A DNA stretch of 64,000 nt from Distichodus sexfasciatus (taxonomy: Eukaryota > Chordata > Actinopteri > Characiformes > Distichodontidae). This document shows positions 31,386 through 41,591 of the stretch, one piece after another. The translations under genes and the position numbers were made by a program. Position 1 is the stretch's first letter, and each line of letters starts with the position of its first letter. Below the pieces are notes generated by a model. It made no database searches, was not told where the DNA came from, and was given only the letters and a program-made list of their open reading frames with translations. The stretch lies in assembly GCA_032718565.1 (NCBI GenBank), contig JAVGVS010000478.1:186001-250000 (forward strand), given 5' to 3'.

Positions 31386-31995
31386 AAATTACCTTTTTCA
31401 TGCAATATTAAATTAATTACAAAGTCTGCAGCAAATCAATGTATCGTTACAACCTCTGACCAAAATACTTCTCTTGTGATGGTTTTAAATTATATGAAGA
31501 ATGCTTTTCTTTCAGAGGTGTAAGTGCTTGACACCTCAAAAATGAAACCCGTGAAGAAGGAGTTGCTCCTCATTTGATCTTTGTGTGCACTGTTTGGGGA
31601 GTGGCATGTCACTATCAGGTTCAGAGTCTCTTCTCTTCACAGTGCCCTTGAGAAAGACATTTAACCTCCAAGCTGCTCTTAGTGCGCTGGTGCACATGGA
31701 ACCCTCGTCTCATATTCCCTCCGAACCCAGCACACTGGCACACAGCAAGAAGCACTTAGTGTTCTTATAGTGGATCAAAGGTTTAAAAACAAGCCTTAAT
31801 AGCGTAACTGAAATCTCCTGTTGATAAACCACTATAATCAAGTTTCTGCATTAAGTCATGGAGACAAAAAAGGGTCATGAAACTCTCCAGTTTAAACTAG
31901 ACGGCGGGTACCACCTGATGAGATTGTGTGGTAAAAACATAGAAAGAAATAAAAGAATGAAAAAGTTAAAGAGGAGAATTGAGGCTGTTTCTGAG
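31386..31995. other. Intergenic, nothing firm
   Basis: The segment 31560-31760 may be an old repeat ('cccttgagaaagacatttaacct'). No exon was recognised. Confidence 0.4.
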
Positions 31996-32109
31996 AGTGA
32001 GAGATTGTGTCATTGTGAACACAGCACACAGTGCACCACAACCAAATGTGAACTCTACATTTGACCCAGCTGTGAAGGAGCAGCTGACATGGGTAACACC
32101 TGGGGAGCA
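31996..32109 (-). mobile_element. tRNA-derived SINE, tail half
   Basis: 'gtgtcattgtgaacacagcacacagtgcaccacaaccaaatgtgaactctacatttgaccca', then truncated after 'cctggggagca'. It faces the next copy head to head. Confidence 0.85.
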
Positions 32110-32154
32110 AGTCTGCTGATTATAGTTGTGCTGGATTATTGAAATAATGAATAG

Positions 32155-32353
32155 GGCATTTGGTAGCATAACGGTTAGGGAGTTGGCTCCATGGTCACCG
32201 GTCCAGTCCGAATTCCAGACCAGTAAAGGTACCACAGAGGTACCAAAAAGCTCCCCACTGCTCCTTCAAGGATGGGTCAAATGCTGAGGTCATATTTGGT
32301 TGTGGTGCACTGTGTGCTGTGCTGCTTTCACAATTATAAATAATCACTCACTT
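32155..32353 (+). mobile_element. tRNA-derived SINE with intact head
   Basis: Head 'tttggtagcataacggttagggagttggctcc' (A box), degraded B box 'gtccgaattcc', then the body to 'aaataatcactcac'. Confidence 0.85.
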
Positions 32354-32767
32354 TCACGTTTTCCAACATTTGACTTTATCTAAAGTTGCTTAACCACCAA
32401 CACAGGTTCTCAGTTCCAGACCAACAGCGTTTTGGCGCCAGTTTGGAGTAGATTTTTTATTGTGGGGATAATGTGGCCCCAGTTCCAAATACTAAGCTAT
32501 ATGTGTTTATATATACATAGTCGTATACATACTCCAAAAATGTTGTTATATACATATTTATATTTACTATCCATTTATGTTTCAGTCTGTAATAAATTCA
32601 TCAGAAATGTTATGCTTAATTCGATTACATGATGTGTAATTGCATAGAGCCAGACTGCAATCTGCAACATTTTGTCAGTTGATGATATAATGCTGGCTGT
32701 GATTTTCACTCCTCCTCAACGCCAAACTTTCTCACTCACACACTCCCTCTGCTGGTGTTTGCTACTC

Positions 32768-33470
32768 AAAGTCAAAGTCATAATCAAAGTAAGCTTTATT
32801 GTCATCTCTACTATATCCAGTAGAGGTGTAAAACTTTACTGGTCTCTCGGTTTGATTCGATTACAATTATTACATCAACAATTCGATTTAATATGATACC
32901 ACCACGACACATGCCATCACTTTTTCTACATTACTTCACATTGCACGCAGCCATAGCTGCTGCCGGGATGCTCATTCTAACCTGAATTTTTATGCCACAG
33001 TCAGAAAATCACTAAACAATGTCATTATGATATAATTCAGGGGTTTTCAACTGATTCTGTGCCAGGCACTACCACTCAGACTGAGCATTCTGAGTTTTTA
33101 ATGAGAGGGAGTATATTTTGTATTACTTTTTAGATATTTGCATTAAATTCATTATTCATAAAGATGCTCAAATCATCTGGAAATGTTTTTTAAAAATTAA
33201 ATGTATAATATTTTCAAGGTGATTTCAGTGGACTGCCGAAAACCTCTTTTATAATCAATTATGGTCTGCCACTGCATCACAATGCATCAATTATGCGATT
33301 AATTTCAACACTCCTAGTATACAGAGAGACGAGACAACGTGGCTCCAGTTTCTACAGTACAGAGAACAAATAAAGAACATAGACTAAGCATACATAAACA
33401 GACTATAAAATATAAAACTCTAAACCTGAGGGTAAAAAAAGTGACTGTGTGTAATTTAGTTGCAGTGTTC
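32768..33470 (-). mobile_element. LINE 3' end, second copy, split by a MITE
   Basis: 3' terminus 'gtcaaagtcataatcaaagtaagctttattgtcatctctactatatccag' (32768-32820) continues after the MITE as 'tatacagagagacgagacaacgtggctccag' (33318 on). It is the same UTR as at 26493-26570. Confidence 0.8.
32821..33316. mobile_element. hAT-like MITE (TAGAGGTGTAAA), copy 2, nested
   Basis: Inserted in the LINE UTR. The flanking 8-mers atatccag (32813-32820) and gtatacag (33317-33324) agree at 6 of 8. The interior 'gataccaccacgacacatgccatcactttttctacatt' is shared with 29970-30516, including the inner 'caggggttttcaac' element. Confidence 0.85.
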
Positions 33471-35136
33471 GAATTATAATTATCGTCCTGGTATTGTCTT
33501 TTTAATGTACATAAGATCAGCGGCAGTTCAATATGAAAATAAAAACAGGCAATCTATTAAGTAATAACAGCATCTTTTGTCTAAGTTAACTATGTGAGTT
33601 CAATAATATATACAAAAGTCGTAACAGCAGTCAAGTGGAGAATATATACTGTATATACATATATATAAAATTACAATTATGAAAACCAATTCTATTTTTG
33701 TGCAGTAAATGAGTGTAAGATCACCTGCAGTTTAACATGATTATACTGTAGTCAGTCTGTAAACATATACATCAAACAGTATTACAGTTATAGTTGTGTT
33801 TATAACTGGTATTTATTACCAAAAATCTATTGGATACCATTATTAAAAACTCTATAAACTCTTTATTTGTATAAACTAAAAAAAGGCCTTTTATGAATAT
33901 TTTGGCACTTTGAGAAGTCATGTATTTCTCCTGTGTGTGTTTGAGAACAGCAGCAGCCCCCTCTAGTGGTCTTATTTTACCATAAAGTCACTAGAATCTC
34001 ATCTCTGGAGACGTTCACGTTTTAGAGATTCCACATTCTTTATTTGTCACTTACAAAGTTGTAGAAGTGCAACATGAACCCACACTGTGCAAATTAAAAA
34101 TAAAATTAACAAAAATTAAGAAACAGACTAATTTAAAATGACACATGTCTATATAAATTGATAGGCTATAAGCAAGTGGATTAAAAATATTTATCCTAAA
34201 ATGGCTTTTTTTTTTTTAAACTTAAACTATATGTCTTCATATTATGGGATACCTTTGTATGTAATTTGCAAGGTGATTTTTTGTTCTGTCTGAAATGGAG
34301 CAAATTTGTATATTTCATAGTTAATAAACATAAAGTATTAATGTCTTAATCATTAATAAAACTAATATCGTCCTACATCTTAGGTAGTGGCAAAGATTGA
34401 TTATAAATGAACTGTGGCAAATTACTGTAAATTGGCGTGTTGATGCACTTTTAATCAGCACTAATTATGTAGATAAGTGGTGTGGAGGTGTAGGTCGAGG
34501 TGCCGAATTCCTGAAAGTGTGAGAATCTGTGAAAATCAAAGGCTTAAAGTTTTGTGTTACTTAGTTAAAGGTGCTGATGCTGGACTGATGTCATATCCAT
34601 AATCTGAACATGTAACACACATAGATTTTACTAGTTTAAAGCTGAACAATTAAAAGCAGAAAAAATGAAAGATATTATACAAATAAGATTATAAGTGCTG
34701 AAAGAAGACTGCAGTAACTGAAGAGAGAAGGACAGTTTTATTGTTGTGATCCAGCCTATAATTACTTTTATTTAATTATCAGCAAACAAATTTCACTATA
34801 AATCAATGCCTTCCCTTCAACACATATTAGGTAATTAATATTTTTTAGATTGTGTATTTTTAACCATTTGTATATTTAAGCACTGTTCACTATTGTGGTC
34901 ATTTTGCCTGAGGTGAGCTTCTTACTATAATATGCATATGCACATGTACAGTACTGTCAATACTGCAAATCTTTTAAGAACATTCCTTCTACATTTAGTA
35001 TACATTTTATTTGTACTCTTTAGTTTTTAGTTAATTCTAAGATTTCTTTAACTTAATGTTGTTTACTTCTAATTTCTAAATTCTGTCTATTGATTTGCAC
35101 AGTCTTTCTTAAGACTTAATTTCATAATTTTATTAT
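33471..35136. other. Intergenic, nothing recognised
   Basis: AT-rich, no exon-like frame. 'cagcccccctctagtgg'-like sequence near 33950 may be a repeat fragment. Confidence 0.5.
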
Positions 35137-35385
35137 GCGGCAATTGGTGGTGAAATGGTAGGGTGTTTGCCCCATGATCTGAAGGTTGCAGATTCGAATC
35201 CAGGGCCAGTAAAGTTACCACTGAGGTACTCATGATCAAGGTACCGTCCCCAAGCACTGCTCCCCAGGTGCTTGTTAGCTGCCCACTGCTCCTTCACGGA
35301 TGGGTTAAATGCAGAGGTCACATTTGGTGTGGTGCACTGTGTGCTGTGCTGTGCTGTGTTCACGATGACAAATAATCACTCACTT
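35137..35385 (+). mobile_element. tRNA-derived SINE, best full-length copy
   Basis: About 249 bp. The tRNA-like head 'ggtggtgaaatggtagggtgtttgcc..' carries A-box-like 'tggtgaaatggtaggg' and a B box 'agattcgaatcc'. The body continues 'agtaaagttaccactgaggtactcatgatcaaggtacc..ctgctccttcacggatgggttaaatgcagaggtcacatttgg' to the tail 'gacaaataatcactcact'. The internal promoter implies RNA polymerase III transcription. It serves as the reference for the other copies. Confidence 0.88.
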
Positions 35386-35534
35386 AAAAATCTTGACATC
35401 TTGAATGTTGACCACAAGTCAGGCGTTAAAGTGAACTCTGTATTTGACCACTAGGGAGCACTATGTGACCATATGATTTCACATCTAAAAGTGACTTCAA
35501 CAAGTTTGGAGGAACAGACCAGAGATGATTGTAG

Positions 35535-36419
35535 TCCTTTACATTTACAGCATTTAGCAGATGATCTTCTCCAGAGTGACATGCATCAGTGCTTTGTAGT
35601 TCACTTTGTAGTCTTAAATCAGCAACTGTCAACCAACTATGTTACCACCAGCTGAGTGACACACCCTACTAAACCATGTTAGAGAAAATCAGAAGTTGCA
35701 CAGACCTGGTGAGCTAGAAAACCAAGTAAACAGTTAGCCTGAGAGTTAGGTCCTCTAGATACTCCTTGAAGAGGTGGGTCTTCTGTAAGGGTCTCAGCAG
35801 TTCTGATGGAACACAAGGAAGTTGGTTCCATCGCCGAGGAGCCAACACCGATGAAGAGTCTTGATGCAGGTCTTCATCTTCTTTCGAGTATCCATGGTAA
35901 GGATTAAGAATTTGAACCTGATGCGAGCAGCCACAGGGAGCCAGTGCAGGTTGTGTAGTAGAGGTGTGGTATGGAGACTATAGGAACGTTGTCTCACAGC
36001 TGCATTCTGGATCAGTTGAAGTGGTCTAGTTGCCATCAGTAGATGTTCAGGAAGTTCAGACTGCCTGGCTGACATCTCTTCTTGGATGACTTCCTACCAC
36101 CTCAAGTTAAATCCTAGTAAGACTTGAACTCTTACCTCAAAGACAATCTTTCACCAAATCTTGATCTTGCCATTTCTTTAGAAACCTCTGTTATCATCCC
36201 CTCAACAAACAGCAAGAAATTTTGATGTCACTTCAGATGACGAACTGTCATTCTCTTCACACATTAGCAACCTTTCCATGCTGCAGATATCGTCTTTTCA
36301 ACATCAGAAGAATCTGTCCCTTTCTCACCAACAAGGATACTCACTAATTTGTCAAATCCTTGGTCATCTCTATGTTGCAACTCTCTACTGGCTGGACTTC
36401 CACTGAAGGCAACAAGATC
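35535..36419 (-). mobile_element. L2/CR1-type LINE 3' end with inverted 5' part
   Basis: On the minus strand 36075-35700 encodes LMATRPLQLIQNAAVRQR, LHNLHWLPVAARIRFKFLIL and KTHLFKEYLEDLTLRLT, the C-terminus of a CR1/L2-type ORF2. The 3' UTR ends near 35535 ('aaatgctgtaaatgtaaagg'). Immediately beyond, 36076-36419 encodes the adjacent upstream ORF2 segment on the plus strand: SSWMTSYHLKLNPSKT, QQTARNFDVTSDDELSFSSH and NSLLAGLPLKATR, with stops and shifts. The upstream block is thus inverted relative to the 3' block. Confidence 0.85.
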
Positions 36420-36779
36420 CAGAATGCCCTGTTCGGTTCGGTACACCCAGGTGAACCGTGATAGTTCGGTACGCCTGGCGTTAAACTTACATTTTTTAAA
36501 CGTGGTCATTGTACATGCATTCTCAGGGATTAAAGTTCTCAGCCGCTGTGACGGATTTCCGCCAATTGAATGCAAAGGCATATTTGAGAGAAAATCCGAG
36601 CGGGAGGTGGGTGCACATCGCCAACTTAAGTGTTGATTGTGCAGGATCGCCGGTTAGCTGTGTAAACACTCACTAAAACACTCCAAAAAGAGTCCAAATT
36701 GGCTCAAACCTACTTTAAAAAATATAAGTTGTGGGTAATTTTGAGCCAATTTGGACTCATTTTGGCCTGCTTTTGGCAT
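36420..36779. other. Unclassified, repeat-like
   Basis: 'ggttcggtacacccaggtgaacc' is an imperfect palindrome at the start. No gene was recognised. Confidence 0.35.
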
Positions 36780-37255
36780 TTCTGGGAGAGAAATACATTT
36801 CCCATTTCCCACAAATCCCCCACGCGCCACTTGGAGCTGCTTCACAATGAAGCGACGGACAGGCGTCCCGAAATAATTGCTGAAAATCTAAATGTAATAA
36901 AGGGGAAGATTTGACTGAACTGCAGCGTTTTAGCGAGTAATGGTGATCACGCCCGTGCACTCACAAACAGTGCGTGTGTTTACACCACGAAAATGTCATT
37001 TATGCGTTTTTATGCATTTACATCTGTTTTTGTGCACAGAATATCTCACAAATACATTCACCTACAGTGGGATCAGGGCTTGCCTTGATAGCGGGACTGA
37101 AAACGTCACTAATAGGAGTCCGTGCAAAACACAAGCAGAGCATTCTCTAGAGAGTGAAATGAATTAAACAAAGCTTGGATTCTAGAAAAATTGTCCCGAC
37201 CATTTTTTGCACTCAATTTATTTGAATCATTATTTCAACCCTAGAAATAGAAAAT
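36780..37255. mobile_element. hAT-like MITE family ('gctgaaacgatta'), copy 1
   Basis: Shares with 53825-54310 the ordered blocks 'catttcccac.aatcccccacgc', 'gtaataaagggg.agattt', 'gaaaatgtcatttatgc.tttttatgca', 'gaatatctcacaaa', 'gatcagg.cttg.cttgat' and 'attctagaaaaattg'. The right end is 'tcatttcaaccct'-like. Confidence 0.75.
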
Positions 37256-37369
37256 TTAAAGAACCTACTGGATGGTAGAGCTAAGATAACATTAATGTAC
37301 CAAAACTGTACCATTTAAAAATGTTATCAATGTTGGTCCACTTTTCTAGTCCTTGCCTCAATATTTTTA

Positions 37370-37465
37370 ATTAGTGATTATTTGGTGTTGTAAACACACC
37401 ACAGCACACAGTGCACCACAACCACATCTGAAGTCTGGATTTGACCCGTCCGTGAACAAATGGGT
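37370..37465 (-). mobile_element. tRNA-derived SINE, tail fragment
   Basis: 'gattatttggtgttgtaaacacaccacagcacacagtgcaccacaacc..gacccgtccgtg'. Confidence 0.8.
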
Positions 37466-38218
37466 CCTAATTCCAAACTTATGTTGGTGAAAACAACTCA
37501 AAAGTACTGCAGGAGTCGTGTAACGCATTGCAATTCAGAGACGCTAATATAGTAATGGAACCAATTACTGTGAAAAAACACTAACTAGTCATCTATAATC
37601 TAGTACATTTAAGAGCTAACCCTGACAATGAAGCGGTGTGCGTGTGTGTGAGGCTGAGTGTAAGTAGGTAGTTTACTGTGCAAAGGAATGTGTGTGTGGG
37701 TGAAATAGAAAGAGCTTTCTCACAGCAACAGCACAATGCGTCTGACACACATTCTGTAAGACAGCTCTGTACGACGTTTGCGAGTTCTGTCCATTTTTCT
37801 GTCTTTTTTTTCCCCATGGAGCTCAAATTTCAGCGCTGTACTGCACGGCAAACATGATTCGACACAATTTGAGGGTCCATGAGCCTCTTCACATATCAGT
37901 AACCATCATGACCCACACTCGTCTTTTTCATCCTTTTCTTTTGTCGTTTATTTCCATAGGAACTTTTCCAAGGTTTTCTCCCTTTAGGAATACATGAGAT
38001 TTGGGACTGGAAATCTTCTCTCAGCCTCTTTTCACACGACAGTCAACACGATTCTTACACCAGCTCAGACCACCTCCCTGAACACACATCTCAATCTGTT
38101 TCCACCCGCACTCGTCTTTTTCACACTTTTATCATCCCTCCTTCTTTTCCCACCAATCACACTGGTGTTTTCTTGTGGAAATGTGTGTGTGTGCGTGTTT
38201 TTGTGTGTGTGTGTGAGC
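37466..38218. other. Intergenic, nothing recognised
   Basis: Mixed composition with short GT runs (37625-37720, 38185-38215). No exon-like frame of known family. Confidence 0.4.
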
Positions 38219-38329
38219 TCTCTGATGCCTCTCCAAGTCCGGGACACACGCCATCATATAGTCGCGTATTGGCTCGTTGCTGCTGTAGACCATCCAAAAA
38301 TCCAGCTCAAACGCGGCACTGAAGAGTTC
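38219..38329 (-). other. Possible orphan exon remnant
   Basis: 37 codons open on the minus strand: ELFSAAFELDFWMVYSSNE then PIRDYMMACVPDLERHQR, preceded by 'gtgtgtattgaggcag', an acceptor made from a GT tract. The amino-acid composition looks like a folded domain. The 3' side runs straight into a CA repeat with no donor. No family was recognised, and the plus strand is also open here, so this is weak. Confidence 0.25.
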
Positions 38330-38338
38330 CTGCCTCAA

Positions 38339-38371
38339 TACACACACACATACACACACACACACACACTC
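38339..38371. repeat. (CA)n microsatellite
   Basis: CA run with one TA interruption. Confidence 0.9.
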
Positions 38372-38534
38372 CACGTCATCTTCGCTGGCAGTTCCAAAAA
38401 GACAAACTCTATCTAACTGGCCTAAGATTATTCTCACACATCACAGCAGACCACCCGGATAACAACTTTACTACAGTTGTGTACAGTTTGCTTCATAAAA
38501 TCCTCAACATGTCCAGTTTTCTAGCTGTTCTGGC

Positions 38535-38975
38535 AACGATAACATTCCAACAATGTTTCTACAATGTTCTTACAATGCTTCTACAAAGTTAATGCATTAT
38601 TAGAATATAATACATTTTGCTTCATAAAACATCCAAATTGTCCAGTTTGTAGTCATTAATACCATTCTAGACATAGAAACATTTCCACAACATTCAGACA
38701 ACGTTTCTGCAATGTACCTAAAAGGTCTGTGAAATGTGTGTTTTCAATGTTTTAATGTTAAATGTTTCAATGTTAGTTTTCTAGCTGTTTTTAGCAATAT
38801 TTTCAATTAAATTTGTTTCTTCATCGTTCTTACAACAAGATTTGTACATTTCTACAAGGCATGTGTAATGTTTCTACAAGGTTTGTATAATGTTTTGCAA
38901 GCTTTGTACAAGTTTTCTAAAATGTTTATACATTGTTTCTACAAGGTTCCTACAACATTTTAGAATGTTACAATT
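38535..38975. repeat. Degenerate TTTCTACAATGTT tandem repeat
   Basis: A 12-13-bp unit such as 'gtttctacaatgttcttacaatgcttctacaaagtt' recurs with high divergence across 440 bp, in places as 'tttctacaaggtttgtataatg'. Confidence 0.7.
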
Positions 38976-39483
38976 TTTGGTTCCTGAAAGGTGTCAAATT
39001 ATGGGAGTCAACGTAAAATTATACAAGAGTGTGTGTGAATGTTTGTGTGTGTGTGCGTGTAAGTTCTGTATTTGATCATAATCATAGGATTTTGAACCTA
39101 ATGGAAAAAGTGGCAGCAGACAGACTCCAACCACAACTTCCTCTCTCTTTCTCTCTCTCCACACATCACCCACCACCTCTCAACCAACAAGCTGGAACTG
39201 TTGCATCAACCTACCTTGTTCCTTCACCTCAACTCTTTTGTCGTCATCATCATCGTTATCTCACATCTTCACCCCATCCTGCTGGACCAGAAGGAGCACT
39301 CCCTTAACAAAAACAGCTTACTTAAAAGTTCATAGTATAGTACATATACTAATATCAACACACCTGTGGTAATACAATTTGCACTGCACAACAGGGCTGC
39401 ACTATATATCAAAATATATATCACAATATCAATCTATGTGATATACATATCGCAAAGACTGCTTGAACTGCACTAACTGGCAT

Positions 39484-39565
39484 ATTTTCTAGGCAAGGCA
39501 AGGCAAGGCAAATTTATTTATATAGCACATTTCATACACAGAGGTAATTCAAAGTGCTTTACATA
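39484..39565. mobile_element. Dispersed retroelement tail
   Basis: 'aggcaaggcaaggcaaatttatttatatagcacatttcatacacagaggtaattcaaagtgctttacataaaa' is a very common teleost retroelement end. Confidence 0.65.
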
Positions 39566-39663
39566 AAAGGAAGTAGAATAATAATAAAAACAATAATCAT
39601 AAAAAAGGAAGTAGAACAATCATAAAAACAATGATCACAACAAAAAACAAAAAAAACAAACAA

Positions 39664-39813
39664 ACACCGTCCCCAAGCATTGCTCCCTGGGCTGCCCATG
39701 TTAGCTGCCTACTGCTCCTTCACGGATGGGTCAAATGCAGAGGTCACCTTTAATTGTGGCGCACTGTGTGCTATGCTGTGGTGTGTTCACAATGACAAAT
39801 AATCACACACTTT
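39664..39813 (+). mobile_element. tRNA-derived SINE, body and tail
   Basis: 'caccgtccccaagcattgctcc..cttcacggatgggtcaaatgcagaggtcacc..tgttcacaatgacaaataatcacacac'. Head missing. Confidence 0.85.
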
Positions 39814-40481
39814 CACATCTTTAAAAGCTGTTTTAAGACAAGTTGATTTGGCATAGGAAAATACCACCAGTTGAGATCTTATTGAAGCATTGTGCCTTCA
39901 ATGTATACATTTTAATTTAGAAGAGACTTCCCCCTTAATGGACAGTGTAGTGGTCAGTGTTGTTAAGTGAGAGAGAGTGTAACGTAATCGCAGGCAGCTG
40001 GAGCTGATGAGGATGACGTACACTAACAGGAATTCTACACAGCCGGACTCGCTGGAAATTCAGGCACAGGAAAGACGCTGGAACGCTGGTACAGTATCTT
40101 GGAGTTCCACTGTGTGACCCTTTCTTCCCAGTCTCGATAAACTGGGATAGAGCTCCTGGAAAACCCTGATGAGTCAGCATCCTGAACTCTGCTCAAAACA
40201 TACTCACACACACACAGACCCAAGTTTCGGTATTATGAGAGACTGACCTGGCTGGACATTGTGTTCCATTTTCACTCCGATGTTTGTGAAGGTTTTCAAA
40301 AGGAAAAACATGCCACACTCGACTCTCAAAGTGTCAGTTTGGAGCCAGAAATGACCATGAAAGTGGATTTTTAGATCATTGTAGATAAATCCTTTAATAT
40401 GAAGCCATACATCATAAACACAACGTTTAAAAATCCTATGCAACCCAGTTTACCTCTAATATTCATTTAGGTCAGTTAACA
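39814..40481. other. Intergenic, nothing recognised
   Basis: No motif or exon recognised. Confidence 0.4.
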
Positions 40482-40640
40482 TGAGCAGTGGGCAGCTTTT
40501 TTGGGAGCACCTGGGGAGCAGTGCTTGGGGAGGCTGCCTTGCTCATAACTACCTCAGTGGTACCTTAACTGGTCAAGGAATTGAACAGATTGACCTTCCA
40601 ATCTCGGTGGGGGATAACCATTACACTACCAACTACCCCA
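40482..40640 (-). mobile_element. tRNA-derived SINE, head and middle
   Basis: 'gagcagtgggcagc..cctggggagcagtgcttgggga..ctacctcagtggtaccttaactggt..ccattacactaccaac'. Tail missing. Confidence 0.85.
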
Positions 40641-40770
40641 GTGACCAATGCCACTGATTGTCTTGTCTATGACTTTGTCTTTGTTCCAAAAAACATCCAA
40701 TCGGTCAACATTTGCCAAAGTTTTGGACAAAGGAACTTAGCTCACTCTTTTTGACCCACAATGTAGAGTG

Positions 40771-40825
40771 TTCATGAGTACCTCAGTGGTGCCTTTACTG
40801 GTACGGGACTTGAACCGGAAACACT
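40771..40825 (-). mobile_element. tRNA-derived SINE, short head fragment
   Basis: 'ttcatgagtacctcagtggtgcctttactggtacgggacttgaaccgg', cut at the border of the foldback element that follows. Confidence 0.8.
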
Positions 40826-40939
40826 ACGGAAGTCGACAGAGGAGATGGTTGAACATTATTTTTCTTTGCGTTATCTAGAGATCATGACTTTTCCTCTTCC
40901 TCATCTTGACATAACAACACTCACAAAAACATTTTAGTC

Positions 40940-41155
40940 AGACAGCCAATGTTGGACAGAAAATTTGCAGCAAGGTCATATTTTCACATGCAAATTAGGT
41001 TTGTGGCAAACTTGGGGTAAACTTATAGCAAACTTTGTGGAAAACTTTGCCGCAAGTTTGCAAATAGTGGCTGACGATAGCAAACTTGTGGCAACATATT
41101 CTGGCAAACTCCACTGTTTGCCACGAATTAACCGCAAGTTTTTTGTTTTGTAAAG
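40940..41155. repeat. Degenerate GTGGCAAACTT tandem repeat
   Basis: 11-13-bp units such as 'gtggcaaacttggggtaaacttatagcaaactttgtggaaaac'. The ~60-residue frames on both strands are artefacts of the repeat. Confidence 0.7.
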
Positions 41156-41489
41156 GGAAAGTTGTTTTCTTGAGATCTTTTTTTCTTCGTGATTTACAAA
41201 TAACGAAAGGAGTAACAAAATAACAACAGTTGTTTTCTCGAGATTACGACCTCAAAAAATCAACATTTGTTATTTTGAGATCGCGGTTTATTTTTCTTGT
41301 GATCTCGAAAGTTGTTTTTTTTTAATCGGGTCTAAAGTTCTCTAATATGGCTCTGCATCATTATGATGACAGACGATTTAACATTTAAATATATATTTAA
41401 TATATTTTAATATTTTATCTTTTTAACTTGTATTCCTGTTTACTTTTTAAATTTTTTTCTATGTTTGCTCAGTCAAAGAATGAGTGGTT

Positions 41490-41553
41490 CAAGATACATT
41501 TCACTGCGTATTGTATTTGTGTAACTATGCATGTGACAAATGAATCTTGAAGG
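41490..41553 (+). mobile_element. LINE/SINE 3' tail
   Basis: 'tacatttcactgcgtattgtatttgtgtaactatgcatgtgacaaatgaatcttgaa', same class as 30593-30672. Confidence 0.6.
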
Positions 41554-41591
41554 CGTTCGATTTTACTCTGATTAAGGTGCTTGACAGTTAT

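Noticed and set aside
35137..35210. Possible tRNA gene
   Set aside because: The A and B boxes belong to the SINE head. No acceptor-stem pairing or proper anticodon arm was seen, and the same head recurs in other SINE copies.
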